From an uncultured Lachnospiraceae bacterium (GTDB lineage: Bacteria; Bacillota; Clostridia; Lachnospirales; Lachnospiraceae): a stretch of DNA of 64,000 nt. The stretch lies in contig CAMNTQ010000006.1 of assembly GCA_946558695.1 (NCBI GenBank), positions 25,364 through 89,363 on the forward strand. The letters run 5' to 3'. How positions within the stretch are numbered: the stretch's first letter is position 1; every line of letters begins with the position of its first letter. Below, piece by piece: positions 26,375 to 35,961 of this stretch. The position numbers and the translations under genes are program-made. A model generated the notes under the pieces. That model saw nothing but the letters and a program-made list of their open reading frames with translations, searched no databases and was not told the origin of the DNA.

Positions 26375-27025
26375 ATGTCTGTATTATGTATATATTGCGC
26401 GGGAGGGCTTGGAAGAGATCTTTTGGCGCTGATGCAGCCAGAAGATATGCTGCATTGGAAAGAGATAGTATTTATTGATGATGTCAGTACAGAAAAAGTG
26501 GTTAATCAAACAAAAGTTCTGACTTTTCAGGAACTTCTTGACAGAAAAAAAGATGATTGTGAGTTTGTAATTTTGAATGGTGAGCCGTTATACAGAGAGC
26601 AGCTATATCAGAAAGTAATAAAACATGGTTTTTGCATGGGCAAGATTATATTTGGTTCATCGGTGTCGGCCTCTGATGCAGTTATTAAAGAAGGGAGTAT
26701 CATACATTGTCAGTCGATCATATCTTCCGGAGCTTTAATTCAGGAAAATGTATTTGTCGGGAAAAAAGCTATGGTGGGACATGATGTAACAGTAGGAAAG
26801 CACTCTGTGATAAGCGCGTGTTCTTATGTGGGCGGCTGGGTCAATATTGGCGAAGAGAGTTTTATAGGAGCGGGAGCAGCAATCAGGGACAGAGTAACGA
26901 TAGGGAAAAGATGTATTATCGGGATAGGTAGTGTCGTAACAAAAGACGTACAGGATAATACAGTGGTGGCAGGCAATCCGGCCAGGGTTTTGCGTAAGAA
27001 TGACAGCTACAAAGTATTTGAATAA
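26375..27025 (+). CDS. PglD-like hexapeptide-repeat acyltransferase
   Basis: A 216-residue protein; the ATG at 26375 (GGAG 8 nt upstream) is chosen over a GTG at 26369. Residues 1-85 are a PglD-type N-terminal Rossmann domain (LCIYCAGGLGRDLLALM), and residues 90-210 form a left-handed beta-helix of hexapeptide repeats (EGSIIHCQSIISSGALIQEN, VTIGKRCIIGIGSVVTKDV, VAGNPARVL). Family members acylate the amino group of UDP- or dTDP-amino sugars using acyl-CoA. The catalytic-type His sits in MVGHDVTVGKHSV. It directly follows the sugar aminotransferase. Its N-terminal domain belongs to the same general fold as the module repeated across this cluster. Confidence 0.88.
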   Translation: MSVLCIYCAGGLGRDLLALMQPEDMLHWKEIVFIDDVSTEKVVNQTKVLTFQELLDRKKDDCEFVILNGEPLYREQLYQKVIKHGFCMGKIIFGSSVSASDAVIKEGSIIHCQSIISSGALIQENVFVGKKAMVGHDVTVGKHSVISACSYVGGWVNIGEESFIGAGAAIRDRVTIGKRCIIGIGSVVTKDVQDNTVVAGNPARVLRKNDSYKVFE

Positions 27026-27041
27026 GAGAGAAAGAATATAG

Positions 27042-28616
27042 ATGAAAATTAAAAGTATTTTAAATAAATTGGACGAACAATCTGTAAAGTATGAATTTTT
27101 TGGGGATTATGATCAGATTATTAATAGTTATTCGTGTATAAAAAGGTGTTTGCCGGATTCGGTACTGACTATTTCACATCCCTCGGAAGCAGTATGCGCG
27201 GGAAATAAAGAAGTTCTGTTTGTGGCAGAAGAAAAAATAGAATATAGGAACGCATCGTGCTTAGTCGTGGACAATAAAGAAGAGGTATATTGTAAAATAG
27301 TCTGTCTGCTTTCCGGAGATAATTTTGACGCAGGAATAGAATCATCAATAGAGATAAAAAAAAGATTCCCAAATGCAGAACTGGAATTAGGTCAAAATGT
27401 ATGGATAGCTAAAAGCGGCGTCACATTATCAGGAAAAATCAAGATAGGTAAAAATGTTATTATAAAATCAGGCGCTGTTATAGGTGAAGACGGTTACGAG
27501 TTTTTAAGGGATCATAATGGTATACAGCGCCGTATTCCGTCACAGGGCGGGATTATTATTGGAGATAATGTAGAGATTGGCGTAAATACCTGTATTGACA
27601 GAGGCGTATATGGAGATACGGTTATCGGAGATAATGTCAAGATATCCAATTTGTGCCAGATTGCGCATGATGTCTTAATTAAGAATGACACTATGATAGC
27701 GACAAAGGCTTCAGTATCGGCTTTTGCCGAAGTCGGAGAACGATGTATGATAAGCGCCGGAGTCACAATCAGAGATAATATTAAGATAGATAACGGTGTT
27801 TTTATTGGAATGGGTTCGGTTGTTACAGAATCGGTATTTGGCATGGAATCCGTATTTGGGAATCCGGCTGTTGAATATAAACGGAAGCAGAAGCTTTTTG
27901 AGGTAAGCCATATTAACAAAACATACGGGAAGGATTCGGATAAAACTCTGGATAATATTTCGTTTGAAGTAGCAGCCGGGGAATTTGTATCTATTGTCGG
28001 GCCGTCTGGCTGCGGTAAATCAACGTTGCTGAAAATCATGGCGGGATTGTTGGAGGCGGATGCAGGGGAATTGATTTCCAGGAAAAAGAACGGAATTAAT
28101 ATCGGTATGATATTTCAGGAAGATACTTTGCTGCCGTGGTTTACCGTAGAAAAAAATATTGGGATAGGATTGACAATTCAAAAAGAGAACAAGCAGAAAA
28201 GAAAAGAGAAGATCAAGTGGGCGGCTAAAGTAGTAGGCTTGAGCGGATATGAAAAATATTATCCGCACCAGCTCTCCGGAGGAATGAAAAAGAGAGTTGC
28301 AATTGCAAGAAGTCTGGTGCTGAATTCGGAACTTTTATTGATGGATGAGCCATTTAGTGCGTTAGATGCTGTGACAAGAGTTAAAATTCAGGAAGATTTG
28401 CTGAAACTTCAGAAAGAAAACGGATTCTCTGTATGTATGGTTACACATGATATAGACGAAGCGATTGCATTATCGGACAGGGTAATTATTGTGTGCGGGA
28501 AACCGGCGGAGATTAAAACAATTCTGCCTGTAAATATTGCGGACCGTACCAATCGCGGCAGTACGGAATTTTTGAATATGAAGCAGACTATCATAACGAT
28601 AATAGAGAAGGGGTAA
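27042..28616 (+). CDS. Fusion: LpxD-like N-acyltransferase + SsuB/TauB-type ABC transporter ATPase
   Basis: A 524-residue chimera in one open frame. Residues 1-285 have an LpxD-like layout: an N-terminal alpha/beta region, then left-handed beta-helix repeats (VWIAKSGVTLSGKIKIGKNV, GAVIGEDGYEF, GVNTCIDRGVYGDTVIGDNV, QIAHDVLI with the catalytic-type His, SVFGNPAVEY). Residues 290-524 are an ABC ATPase: Walker A GPSGCGKST (320-328), MIFQEDTLLPWFTV (Q-loop), HQLSGGMKKRVAIARSL (signature), LLLMDEPFSALD (Walker B, near 435) and CMVTHDIDEAIALSD (H-loop). The partner lipoprotein and permease genes follow at 30131 and 31139. The join is at KQKLFEVSHINKTYG. I know of no standard family with this architecture. 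Confidence 0.88.
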   Translation: MKIKSILNKLDEQSVKYEFFGDYDQIINSYSCIKRCLPDSVLTISHPSEAVCAGNKEVLFVAEEKIEYRNASCLVVDNKEEVYCKIVCLLSGDNFDAGIESSIEIKKRFPNAELELGQNVWIAKSGVTLSGKIKIGKNVIIKSGAVIGEDGYEFLRDHNGIQRRIPSQGGIIIGDNVEIGVNTCIDRGVYGDTVIGDNVKISNLCQIAHDVLIKNDTMIATKASVSAFAEVGERCMISAGVTIRDNIKIDNGVFIGMGSVVTESVFGMESVFGNPAVEYKRKQKLFEVSHINKTYGKDSDKTLDNISFEVAAGEFVSIVGPSGCGKSTLLKIMAGLLEADAGELISRKKNGINIGMIFQEDTLLPWFTVEKNIGIGLTIQKENKQKRKEKIKWAAKVVGLSGYEKYYPHQLSGGMKKRVAIARSLVLNSELLLMDEPFSALDAVTRVKIQEDLLKLQKENGFSVCMVTHDIDEAIALSDRVIIVCGKPAEIKTILPVNIADRTNRGSTEFLNMKQTIITIIEKG

Positions 28617-28626
28617 GCGTTAAAAT

Positions 28627-30150
28627 ATGATACGTAGCAGATTGACAGATTTATTAAGGGAAACAGCCAGAATAAGAGGGGAAGACCAATTTGTTACAGA
28701 GATTGCTTCCAAAAGTGTGTTAAGCTATGCGATGTTTTATGAGATGGTACAAAAACAGTCGCGTTTTATGAAACAATGCGGATTGGAAGCGCAGGATAAA
28801 GTGGGCTTAATATATAAAAACAGTATTGAGTTTATGGTTGGTTTTTTCGCGGTTTTAGAAAACCGGGCTATTGTGGTTCCGATTAATCCGAAGCTAAAAA
28901 ACAGAGAGTTAAAATATATTATAAAAGATGCTGATCTAAGGTATATTTTAACAGATAACAGCGAGGGCAGAATAACAGAATCAGCGGATATCATCAGCAA
29001 TAATAAATCAGGAAAAGATGCATATTTTATTGAAATCAACAATCATACAGCAGAGGATGTCAGATTTGATAATCTTGTGGACGGGACAGCTATTATTTTA
29101 TATACCTCTGGTTCAACCGGAAGAGCAAAAGGGGTTATGCTGACTCATGTAAATTTATTAAATGAGATGATAAATATTAAAGAAGCGCATGAACTTACAG
29201 TCCATGATAAAGTACTATGTGTATTGCCGTGGTTTCATATCAATGGTTTGGTCATTACAATGCTGACACCTTTGCTTGCCGGTCATGAAATCGTTATTGC
29301 TGAAAAATTCAGCCGGCATAATTTTTGGAGATGGGTAGACGAGTATCAGATTACATGGTTTAGCGGAGTGCCGACAATTTATTCTTATTTATTGTCTGAC
29401 ATAGATTATGTACAGCATAAATCACTTAGGTTTGCGCGTTCTGCGTCTTCATCATTGCCGGTTGAGGTATTGAAAAAGTTTGAAGAGCGTTATCAGGTGC
29501 CGGTTATTGAATCATATGGCATGACGGAGGGCGGAAGCCAACTGACAACCAACCCTGTTCCGCCGGGAATCAGAAAACCCGGAGCGGTTGGACTACCGTA
29601 TGGATTGCGGATGCGTATCGTAAACGATATGGGTGAAATATGCCGGGAGCATGAAGCCGGAGAAATCCAATTTTGCGGTGCAAGTATATCGGAAGGATAT
29701 TATAAGAAAACAGAAGAAACAGAGCAAACGTTTGCAGGCGGATGGCTGAAAACTGGAGATGTCGGTTATCTGGACGAGGATGGATATCTTTATTTGGTTG
29801 GACGAAAAAAGGAATTGATCAATCGGGGGGGAGAAAAAATCTCGCCGAGAGAGATAGAAGAGATTCTTTATCAGTATAGCGGAATTAAAATGGCGGCAGC
29901 TATCGGGGTTCCAGATGAGATGTACGGAGAAAAGGTAATTGCGTTTTGCGTCCCGGATCCAAGTACGAGTCTCTGTGAGGATGAAATAATCGATTTTTGC
30001 AGAAAATATCTTGCTGATTACAAAGTTCCGCAAAAAATTATATTTTATGAAAAATTGCCAGTCGGAGGAAATGGAAAAATTCAAAGATTAAAACTGGCAG
30101 ACGAATTTAAAGAAAGACGAGGAAGTAATAATGAAAAAGAAAATATTTAG
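28627..30150 (+). CDS. AMP-forming acyl-CoA synthetase / acid ligase
   Basis: A 507-residue ANL-superfamily enzyme that adenylates a carboxylic acid and forms its CoA thioester. Motifs in order: IILYTSGSTGRAKGVMLTHV (P-loop, about residues 155-174), VLPWFHINGLV, ESYGMTEGG (A5), GWLKTGDVGYLDEDGYLYLV (A7), GGEKISPREIEEIL (A8) and GGNGKIQRLKL with the near-C-terminal catalytic lysine. The last 20 bp overlap the lipoprotein gene. Its position between the LpxD-ABC fusion and the importer's binding protein suggests that the imported compound is an acid activated here for transfer to an amino sugar. The side chain accepted is not predictable by eye. Confidence 0.9.
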   Translation: MIRSRLTDLLRETARIRGEDQFVTEIASKSVLSYAMFYEMVQKQSRFMKQCGLEAQDKVGLIYKNSIEFMVGFFAVLENRAIVVPINPKLKNRELKYIIKDADLRYILTDNSEGRITESADIISNNKSGKDAYFIEINNHTAEDVRFDNLVDGTAIILYTSGSTGRAKGVMLTHVNLLNEMINIKEAHELTVHDKVLCVLPWFHINGLVITMLTPLLAGHEIVIAEKFSRHNFWRWVDEYQITWFSGVPTIYSYLLSDIDYVQHKSLRFARSASSSLPVEVLKKFEERYQVPVIESYGMTEGGSQLTTNPVPPGIRKPGAVGLPYGLRMRIVNDMGEICREHEAGEIQFCGASISEGYYKKTEETEQTFAGGWLKTGDVGYLDEDGYLYLVGRKKELINRGGEKISPREIEEILYQYSGIKMAAAIGVPDEMYGEKVIAFCVPDPSTSLCEDEIIDFCRKYLADYKVPQKIIFYEKLPVGGNGKIQRLKLADEFKERRGSNNEKENI

Positions 30151-31123
30151 GGTATTATGGATCATGCTGCTAACTTTATCTTTGTTATTAGCAGGAGGGT
30201 GCGCGGATAAAAGCAAAGAGGCTGTAAAAAGTAATAAAATCCGGATAGGGAGCAACAGAGCAATTGGCACGGTAACGCCTTATCTTGCACAGGCGCTCGG
30301 GTATTTTGATAATAAAGACTATGAGATAGAGATTCTTGAGTTTTCAGATGGCGCTGCGTTAATGGAAGCGATGGCATCCGGACAATTAGATATGGGTATT
30401 GTAGGGGTGTCCCCTGTCGCGACATGGAGTGATAAGGGATTAGACGTGAGGATCGTTGCATCCGCCAATGGAGGCGGCCATGTGATATTAACTACAAAAG
30501 AGCGCGGATTTTCCAGCGTATCAGACTTGAAGGGAAAGAAAGTAGCGGGGCCGAGTCCGGGAACAGTTACAGATACATTATTAAGAAACTATATACTTCC
30601 AAAGTATTCATTAAGCGGTGATGATATGACGTTTGTAACAGGAATGAGCGGAACGGATATGGTCACATCTTTAGTAAATACAGAAGATATAGATGCAATC
30701 GTGACATGGGAGCCATTTGTCTCTATGGCAGAGTTGACATATGACAACATACAGATTCTGTTTGATGCCTCGAAAGAATGGGCGGCGGATACAGGTAAGG
30801 AAGAGTTATATCCGGTAAACGCGGTGGCGGCAACAGGAGAATTTTGCGATGAAAATGAAGACGAGCTTAAGGATATCCTTAACACTATAAAAAAGACTGT
30901 GGACTACGTTGAGAACAATCCCGAAGAAGCATATGGAAAAATAGCAGAATTATTAGAACTGAAAACAGATGTAGTGGAGCGGGCGCTGCAGCGTTCGCAA
31001 TTGACATATGAGGTTGATATAGATGCAACTATGGAGACATTAAATTGGGCTTATGAATCAGGATACTTATCTCAATTGCCAAAGGAAGAGGATTTATTTG
31101 ATTTAAGATATATAACAAAGTGA
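30131..31123 (+). CDS. ABC transporter substrate-binding lipoprotein (SsuA/TauA/THI5-like)
   Basis: A 330-residue lipoprotein with signal peptide and lipobox LLAGGC (Cys24). The mature part shows the NMT1/SsuA-like fold: IRIGSNRAIGTVTPYLAQAL, ALMEAMASGQLDMGIVGVSP, DLKGKKVAGPSPGTVTDTLL, IDAIVTWEPFVSMAEL. Family members bind alkanesulfonates, taurine, nitrate, bicarbonate, aromatic acids or thiamine precursors. GAGGAAG precedes the ATG, inside the acyl-CoA ligase gene. It anchors on the outer face of the membrane and serves the permease at 31139 and, by context, the ATPase domain at 27042. Confidence 0.92.
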   Translation: MKKKIFRVLWIMLLTLSLLLAGGCADKSKEAVKSNKIRIGSNRAIGTVTPYLAQALGYFDNKDYEIEILEFSDGAALMEAMASGQLDMGIVGVSPVATWSDKGLDVRIVASANGGGHVILTTKERGFSSVSDLKGKKVAGPSPGTVTDTLLRNYILPKYSLSGDDMTFVTGMSGTDMVTSLVNTEDIDAIVTWEPFVSMAELTYDNIQILFDASKEWAADTGKEELYPVNAVAATGEFCDENEDELKDILNTIKKTVDYVENNPEEAYGKIAELLELKTDVVERALQRSQLTYEVDIDATMETLNWAYESGYLSQLPKEEDLFDLRYITK

Positions 31124-31138
31124 CAAGGGGTTTTAGCT

Positions 31139-31927
31139 GTGAAAAAATATAAATCATATATTTTGGGCGGCAGTATGATACTGCTTCTATTGTTAGTATG
31201 GCAGGTGGCATCTGATACTGGTATTTTTGGAAAATATGATATAGACAGAGGGAAATTAATGCTGCCAAGCCCTGTATTTGTATTTGTGAGGCTGATAGAG
31301 TTAATTACAAATGGTTATTTGTTAAAACATATATGGATTAGTTTCAAACGGGTTATAACAGGTTTTCTGATAGCGGTATTGTTAGGCTTTCCTCTTGGGG
31401 TGTTTATGGGCAGAAGAGAGAGTGCAAAAATGTTCATTCAGCCATTATTTAAGATATTGGCGCCGATACCCGGAGTAGCCTGGGTGCCATTATCTATCTT
31501 ATGGTTTGGCCTGGGTGATCATGCTGCTGTTTTTATTATTGCGGTCAGCGCGATAACTCCGATTGTCACGAATGTAATCCAAGGTATTGAATCTATAGAT
31601 ACGAATCTGGAAAATATGATGAATATGCTGAAGGCTTCCAGATGGCAATTAATGAGATTCTTAATCATTCCCAGCGCGGTTCCTTATGTTATTACTGGAT
31701 TTAAGTTAGGTCTGGGATATGCATGGCGGGTGGTCATCGCAGCGGAAATGGTAGGCGTGCCGGATGGGATGGGCTATGTACTTAACCTAGGACGCAGCAC
31801 AGCGCAGACAGAAATCACATTTATCACTATCATCGTATTGGCAGTTCTGTTAGCGCTAATGGAAAAATGCTTATTTGCGTATTTGGAGAAGATTACCGGC
31901 GCATGGAAGACGGAAACAAAAAGCTGA
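31139..31927 (+). CDS. ABC transporter permease (SsuC/TauC-like)
   Basis: A 262-residue integral membrane protein with a GTG start after AAGGGG. About six hydrophobic segments are visible (ILGGSMILLLLLVWQV, VITGFLIAVLLGFPLGVFMG, and later ones up to IIVLAVLLALMEKCLFAYL). The coupling-helix EAA-type loop is GIESIDTNLENMMNMLKASR, followed by LIIPSAVPYVITGFKLGLG. It completes the importer with the lipoprotein upstream and the ATPase domain of the LpxD fusion. A 91-bp gap follows before the next glycosyltransferase. Confidence 0.92.
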   Translation: MKKYKSYILGGSMILLLLLVWQVASDTGIFGKYDIDRGKLMLPSPVFVFVRLIELITNGYLLKHIWISFKRVITGFLIAVLLGFPLGVFMGRRESAKMFIQPLFKILAPIPGVAWVPLSILWFGLGDHAAVFIIAVSAITPIVTNVIQGIESIDTNLENMMNMLKASRWQLMRFLIIPSAVPYVITGFKLGLGYAWRVVIAAEMVGVPDGMGYVLNLGRSTAQTEITFITIIVLAVLLALMEKCLFAYLEKITGAWKTETKS

Positions 31928-32018
31928 GATTTTTTAATGCGGTAGGCTTGCTTTATGAAAACAGGGAGATGAGGAAGACAGGTTAACAATAAACGAACTG
32001 TACAAGGGTGGTAAAGTT

Positions 32019-33362
32019 ATGAATAAAACAGATATTTCTGTAATTATGCCGATATATAATGGAGAAAAATATTTAGAAGAAACGTTGGATAGCCTGTTAA
32101 AACAGACATATAAGGATTTTGAGATTATATGTATTGATGATGCGTCTACAGATACGACACGGGATATATTGCAAAGATATCGGAGGACGGATGACCGGAT
32201 ACGAATATTGAAAAATGCAGAGCATGCAGGAGCTGCATTTTTGAGGAATAGAGGAATACGGGCAGCGGCGGGGAAGTATATTACTTTTTTGGACGGGGAT
32301 GATATTTTTGAGGAGGATATGTTTTATGCAGCCCGCAATGCGATGATCGAGCATAGTTTGGATCTTGTGATGTATGAGATTAAAACTGTCTCAAGTGAAC
32401 ATATATATGAGAAGCAAAGCGTGCCGCGCAATGACAGATTTATAGAAAAATACTGTATGTCTCCATTTTCTGTCTGCGAGTGTGAACCGATAGAATTTTT
32501 AAATTGGAGCGATTCACCATGGAGTAAGTTGTATAGAAAGGATTTTATTATTAATAATCGGCTGGAATTTCAGTCATTGCCGTCATCAAACGACGTGTAT
32601 TTTGTAAACATGGCGCTGTTTTTGGCAGAAAAGGTTCTTATGTTGAATGACAGGCGTGTAATGGTGTATGCCAGAGAACATAATGTCAGTACAAGAATTT
32701 CGAGCAACAGGGATCCGATGTGCGCATATAAAGCGATGGAAAAAATAGGAACAGAATTAGTAGGAAGGGAAATTTTCCCAAGAGCTTTTCAACATTATTA
32801 TCATAAACTTTTTTTTGCGTTAATTTTTGCCGTTCGAAAGACTAAGGATGAAGAAAAAGCCATGGGATTTTATAATTTTCTGCAGCAGGAAGGAGTAGAC
32901 CGGCTGACAAGGCTAACTCCCGATTATAGAAAGAAAATCGATCAGTATATATATCAATTATCGGAAAAATATAAGAAGGAAGATTATTTCTCGGGCTGGT
33001 ATTGGTATGAAAATGTATTTGCCTATTACCTGAATAAGAATTGCCAAAAGGTTATCGCTTTGTTTCAGTTATACGAGAATCGTGGTATGCAGGCGGCGCT
33101 CTGGGGAGCCGGAATAAACGGCGGAGTATTTTTACGATTTTTGCAGAGCCATGGTTTAAAAGTGTCAGAAGTAGTTGACAAGGATGAAAAAAAATGGGGA
33201 AAAAGGATCAGCGGATATGAGATTAAAAAGCCAAAAGAAGTTTTAGGGAAAGTGAAAGCCGTACTGGTATGTACTCTCGAATTATACAGAGAAGTGGTAA
33301 AGGAATTGGAGAATCAGGAAATAGAAGTGATTAATCTTGAGGATATTATAGAAAGAGTTTAA
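32019..33362 (+). CDS. GT2 family glycosyltransferase with C-terminal Rossmann module
   Basis: A 447-residue protein: GT-A motifs ISVIMPIYNGEKYLEETLDS, IICIDDASTDTTRDIL and YITFLDGDDIFEEDMFYAA in residues 1-240. A helical segment follows, and the Rossmann-like module occupies about 355-447 (QAALWGAGINGGVFLRFLQS, VVDKDEKKWGKRISGYEI). The KWG-x-x-x-x-GYE element recurs in the module of the protein at 39675. Ribosome binding site AAGGGTGG. Confidence 0.87.
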   Translation: MNKTDISVIMPIYNGEKYLEETLDSLLKQTYKDFEIICIDDASTDTTRDILQRYRRTDDRIRILKNAEHAGAAFLRNRGIRAAAGKYITFLDGDDIFEEDMFYAARNAMIEHSLDLVMYEIKTVSSEHIYEKQSVPRNDRFIEKYCMSPFSVCECEPIEFLNWSDSPWSKLYRKDFIINNRLEFQSLPSSNDVYFVNMALFLAEKVLMLNDRRVMVYAREHNVSTRISSNRDPMCAYKAMEKIGTELVGREIFPRAFQHYYHKLFFALIFAVRKTKDEEKAMGFYNFLQQEGVDRLTRLTPDYRKKIDQYIYQLSEKYKKEDYFSGWYWYENVFAYYLNKNCQKVIALFQLYENRGMQAALWGAGINGGVFLRFLQSHGLKVSEVVDKDEKKWGKRISGYEIKKPKEVLGKVKAVLVCTLELYREVVKELENQEIEVINLEDIIERV

Positions 33363-33418
33363 TAGTTTGAGATGTTTATTAAAGCAAACGGTGTTCTAAT
33401 TAAAGTGAGGAAGAGAAT

Positions 33419-34870
33419 ATGCAGGATGCAATACTATTGGGAATAGGAAAGATAGGAATAGAAGCAATCCCCTTTTTGGAGAGAGATTATCGAATCCTGT
33501 TTTTGGCGGATAACGATAAGATGAGATGGGGGACGGTGTTTCAAAACTATACGATAGAGTGTCCGGATAAAATAAAAGACTGTACTTGCAAGGTAATTAT
33601 TACCTCAACGAGATATGGGGCAGAAATGGCGGAACAGCTTGAAAATATGGGAATAGCGAGAGACAGGATCTATTTCTGTCATAAATGTATAACAGGAAAT
33701 GTATTGAATTTTGAAGTATGTCCGTCAAAAGAACCATTGATCCAATATGATTTATTTCATGCGGAGGAATGCACGACAGATCGCAGGAAAGTACTGATAT
33801 TTTGCAACGGGTATTCTGTATATACAAAACAATTGATTGAAAATATTTCTAAAAGATATGATGATATAGAATTCAGCCTGATAACCCGGACAAAAGAAAA
33901 TAAAGAAAAAATAGCTTCAAAGTATTTGAAACACATATATTGCTTTAAAACTACGGTTGATTTAAGAAGTATTTTAGAGCAATTGCCGGTATACGATGCT
34001 ATGCAGTTATTATGGATTGAACGAAACTGGGCATCTGTTTATAAATTAATAAGAAATCGAACAAAAAAACTTAACCTTAATGTGGGAGGCAGTGATTTTT
34101 ATCGCGCTGACAAAAAAGAAAGGGATTTTAAAAGAAAATTAATTGCGTGCGCGGACAAGATATCGGCCGAGATTCGGGGAACAGTACAGGAATTTAAAGA
34201 ATATTACAAAGAAGAAACGGAAGGAAAAATGGAACTGCTCCCATTCGGGGTGGAGGTATTAGATTATATTGAATCCTGCAAAGACCGAGATAAGAATGAA
34301 CTGAAAAGAAAATATAATATTCCGTTGGGCAAAATTGTGATCACATGCGCTCACAATGCATTCAGGGAGAATCGGCATTTGGAGTTGATAGATACTTTGA
34401 GTGAACTTTCCGATAAGGTAAAACAAGAGATAGTATGTGTATTTCCCATGACGTATCCCGATAATATGGCAGACTATATCAGAGAAGTTGAAGGACGGCT
34501 TGAAGAAAGCGGACTTGATTATGTTATTATGACGGAATTTATGGATCTTCAGGCAATGGCGGAGTATGCGCTGATTTCGGACATTATGATCCGCGTACAG
34601 ACAACCGACCAATTAAGTTCTATGATGCTGGAGGCTATGTATGCCGGAAGTCTCGTGATAGCCGGAAGCTGGCTTCCCTATCAGCCGCTACATGAAATGG
34701 GGATGTATTTCCTTGATGTTAATACGATTTTGGAAGTTACAGCAGTCTTGAAGGATGTGGTCGCCAATATAGAAGACTATAAAGGAAAATGCAAAAAGAA
34801 CAGTGAAATTGTGTGGAATCATTCTTCATGGGACGTGTTAGCGTCAAGGTGGCATGCGCTGTGGGAGTGA
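33419..34870 (+). CDS. GT-B type glycosyltransferase with N-terminal Rossmann module
   Basis: A 483-residue protein. Residues 1-95 are the Rossmann-like module (AILLGIGKIGIEAIPFLERD, FLADNDKMRWG). Residues 120-483 resemble a two-domain GT-B (GT4-like) enzyme: KVLIFCNGYSVYTKQLIENI, NLNVGGSDFYRADKKER, IVITCAHNAFRENRHLELID, and a C-terminal nucleotide-binding half with LSSMMLEAMYAGSLVIAGSW in place of the usual E-x7-E. Soluble. Starts 56 bp after the previous gene and overlaps the upstream part of the next reading frame, though not its preferred start. Confidence 0.75.
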   Translation: MQDAILLGIGKIGIEAIPFLERDYRILFLADNDKMRWGTVFQNYTIECPDKIKDCTCKVIITSTRYGAEMAEQLENMGIARDRIYFCHKCITGNVLNFEVCPSKEPLIQYDLFHAEECTTDRRKVLIFCNGYSVYTKQLIENISKRYDDIEFSLITRTKENKEKIASKYLKHIYCFKTTVDLRSILEQLPVYDAMQLLWIERNWASVYKLIRNRTKKLNLNVGGSDFYRADKKERDFKRKLIACADKISAEIRGTVQEFKEYYKEETEGKMELLPFGVEVLDYIESCKDRDKNELKRKYNIPLGKIVITCAHNAFRENRHLELIDTLSELSDKVKQEIVCVFPMTYPDNMADYIREVEGRLEESGLDYVIMTEFMDLQAMAEYALISDIMIRVQTTDQLSSMMLEAMYAGSLVIAGSWLPYQPLHEMGMYFLDVNTILEVTAVLKDVVANIEDYKGKCKKNSEIVWNHSSWDVLASRWHALWE

Positions 34871-34899
34871 GATTAAAGAATAGTTTTGGAGAGTGTGAA

Positions 34900-35946
34900 A
34901 TGCAGGAAACAAATTATTGGGATGAATTTGAATACAGCAAATTAAAACTGCTTTTGAATAAGGAGAAAGTGAGTTCTATATTAGACGTGCGAAACGGTGT
35001 AAAGAAAATGGACGAGCGTTTCCCGATCAGTGTGGAACTTCATTTGACAGACAACTGCAATTTAAACTGTGAGTGGTGTACCGATAAAGAATTGAGACAA
35101 AACAGAGCCGTGCTTAATTTGAAGGTGATAAAAAAGTTATTCCGGGAGTTCTGGCATCATGGAACAGGCGTCACGCTAGAAGGAGGCGGCGAGCCGGCTT
35201 TGCATCCTGATTTTATGGAAGTGGTAGATGCAGGGATGAATGCCGGCATCGATATGGGGCTTATTACAAACGGCACAGTAGATATATCGGGCTGTATTGA
35301 TAAATTAAAGTGGGTAAGAGTGTCTTTGGATTCCAGCACCTGTGAGGAGTACAAAAAAGAAAAAGGCGTAGATTGTTTTGAACGTGTTTTGACCAATCTG
35401 GAAAAAATGTGCAAAGCGAGAAAAGTGGAAGAGACATTTATTGGAGTAGGATATGTTCTGACCACCAGAAATCAAAGCAGCCTGATGGAACTGGTAAAAA
35501 GGCTTGAAAATATCGGAGTCGATTATATCTATTTAAGACCAGTAGAAGAAGCAGGGGATATCACGCCTTCTCTGGAAAGTCTTCTTGATTTGAGAAAAAA
35601 GCTGGCGGAATTGACGGCGGATACAAGGATCAAGTATATGCTGGCGATTTCAGACAGGGTAGTTGATAAAAATGCGGGGCTTCCCTGTATTGCACATTCC
35701 CTGACTTCCGTTATCCATGCCAATGGGGAAGTGGCGCTGTGCGAAAAGCGCAGGACGGACGGGATTATTCTGGGGAATGTATATGAGAATTCCTTTGAGG
35801 ATATATGGATTTCGCCTTTTAGGGAGCGGATCAGTCAAAAGCTTCTGCGCCCCGAGTGTCAGAGCGGCTGCAGCGCATGCAGGGTTACGGGTTTTAATAT
35901 GATATTTGAGCAGTTGGAGAAAGTGCATTCAAAACATTTTATTTGA
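34900..35946 (+). CDS. Radical SAM/SPASM domain protein
   Basis: A 348-residue protein; the ATG at 34900 follows GGAG by 8 nt, whereas the longer frame from 34813 would overlap the upstream gene without a ribosome binding site. The CxxxCxxC motif is at C53, C57, C60 (CNLNCEWC). It is followed by VTLEGGGEPALHPDF, LITNGTVDI and VRVSLDSSTCEEY. A C-terminal SPASM-like region holds PCIAHSLTSVIHANGEVALC and CQSGCSACR. No Rossmann module is present, unlike the other two radical SAM proteins. Directly upstream of a sugar aminotransferase, 15 bp apart; radical dehydratase or epimerase chemistry on a sugar is plausible, and peptide modification cannot be excluded. Confidence 0.85.
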   Translation: MQETNYWDEFEYSKLKLLLNKEKVSSILDVRNGVKKMDERFPISVELHLTDNCNLNCEWCTDKELRQNRAVLNLKVIKKLFREFWHHGTGVTLEGGGEPALHPDFMEVVDAGMNAGIDMGLITNGTVDISGCIDKLKWVRVSLDSSTCEEYKKEKGVDCFERVLTNLEKMCKARKVEETFIGVGYVLTTRNQSSLMELVKRLENIGVDYIYLRPVEEAGDITPSLESLLDLRKKLAELTADTRIKYMLAISDRVVDKNAGLPCIAHSLTSVIHANGEVALCEKRRTDGIILGNVYENSFEDIWISPFRERISQKLLRPECQSGCSACRVTGFNMIFEQLEKVHSKHFI

Positions 35947-35961
35947 TAGGAGGATAAAAAG

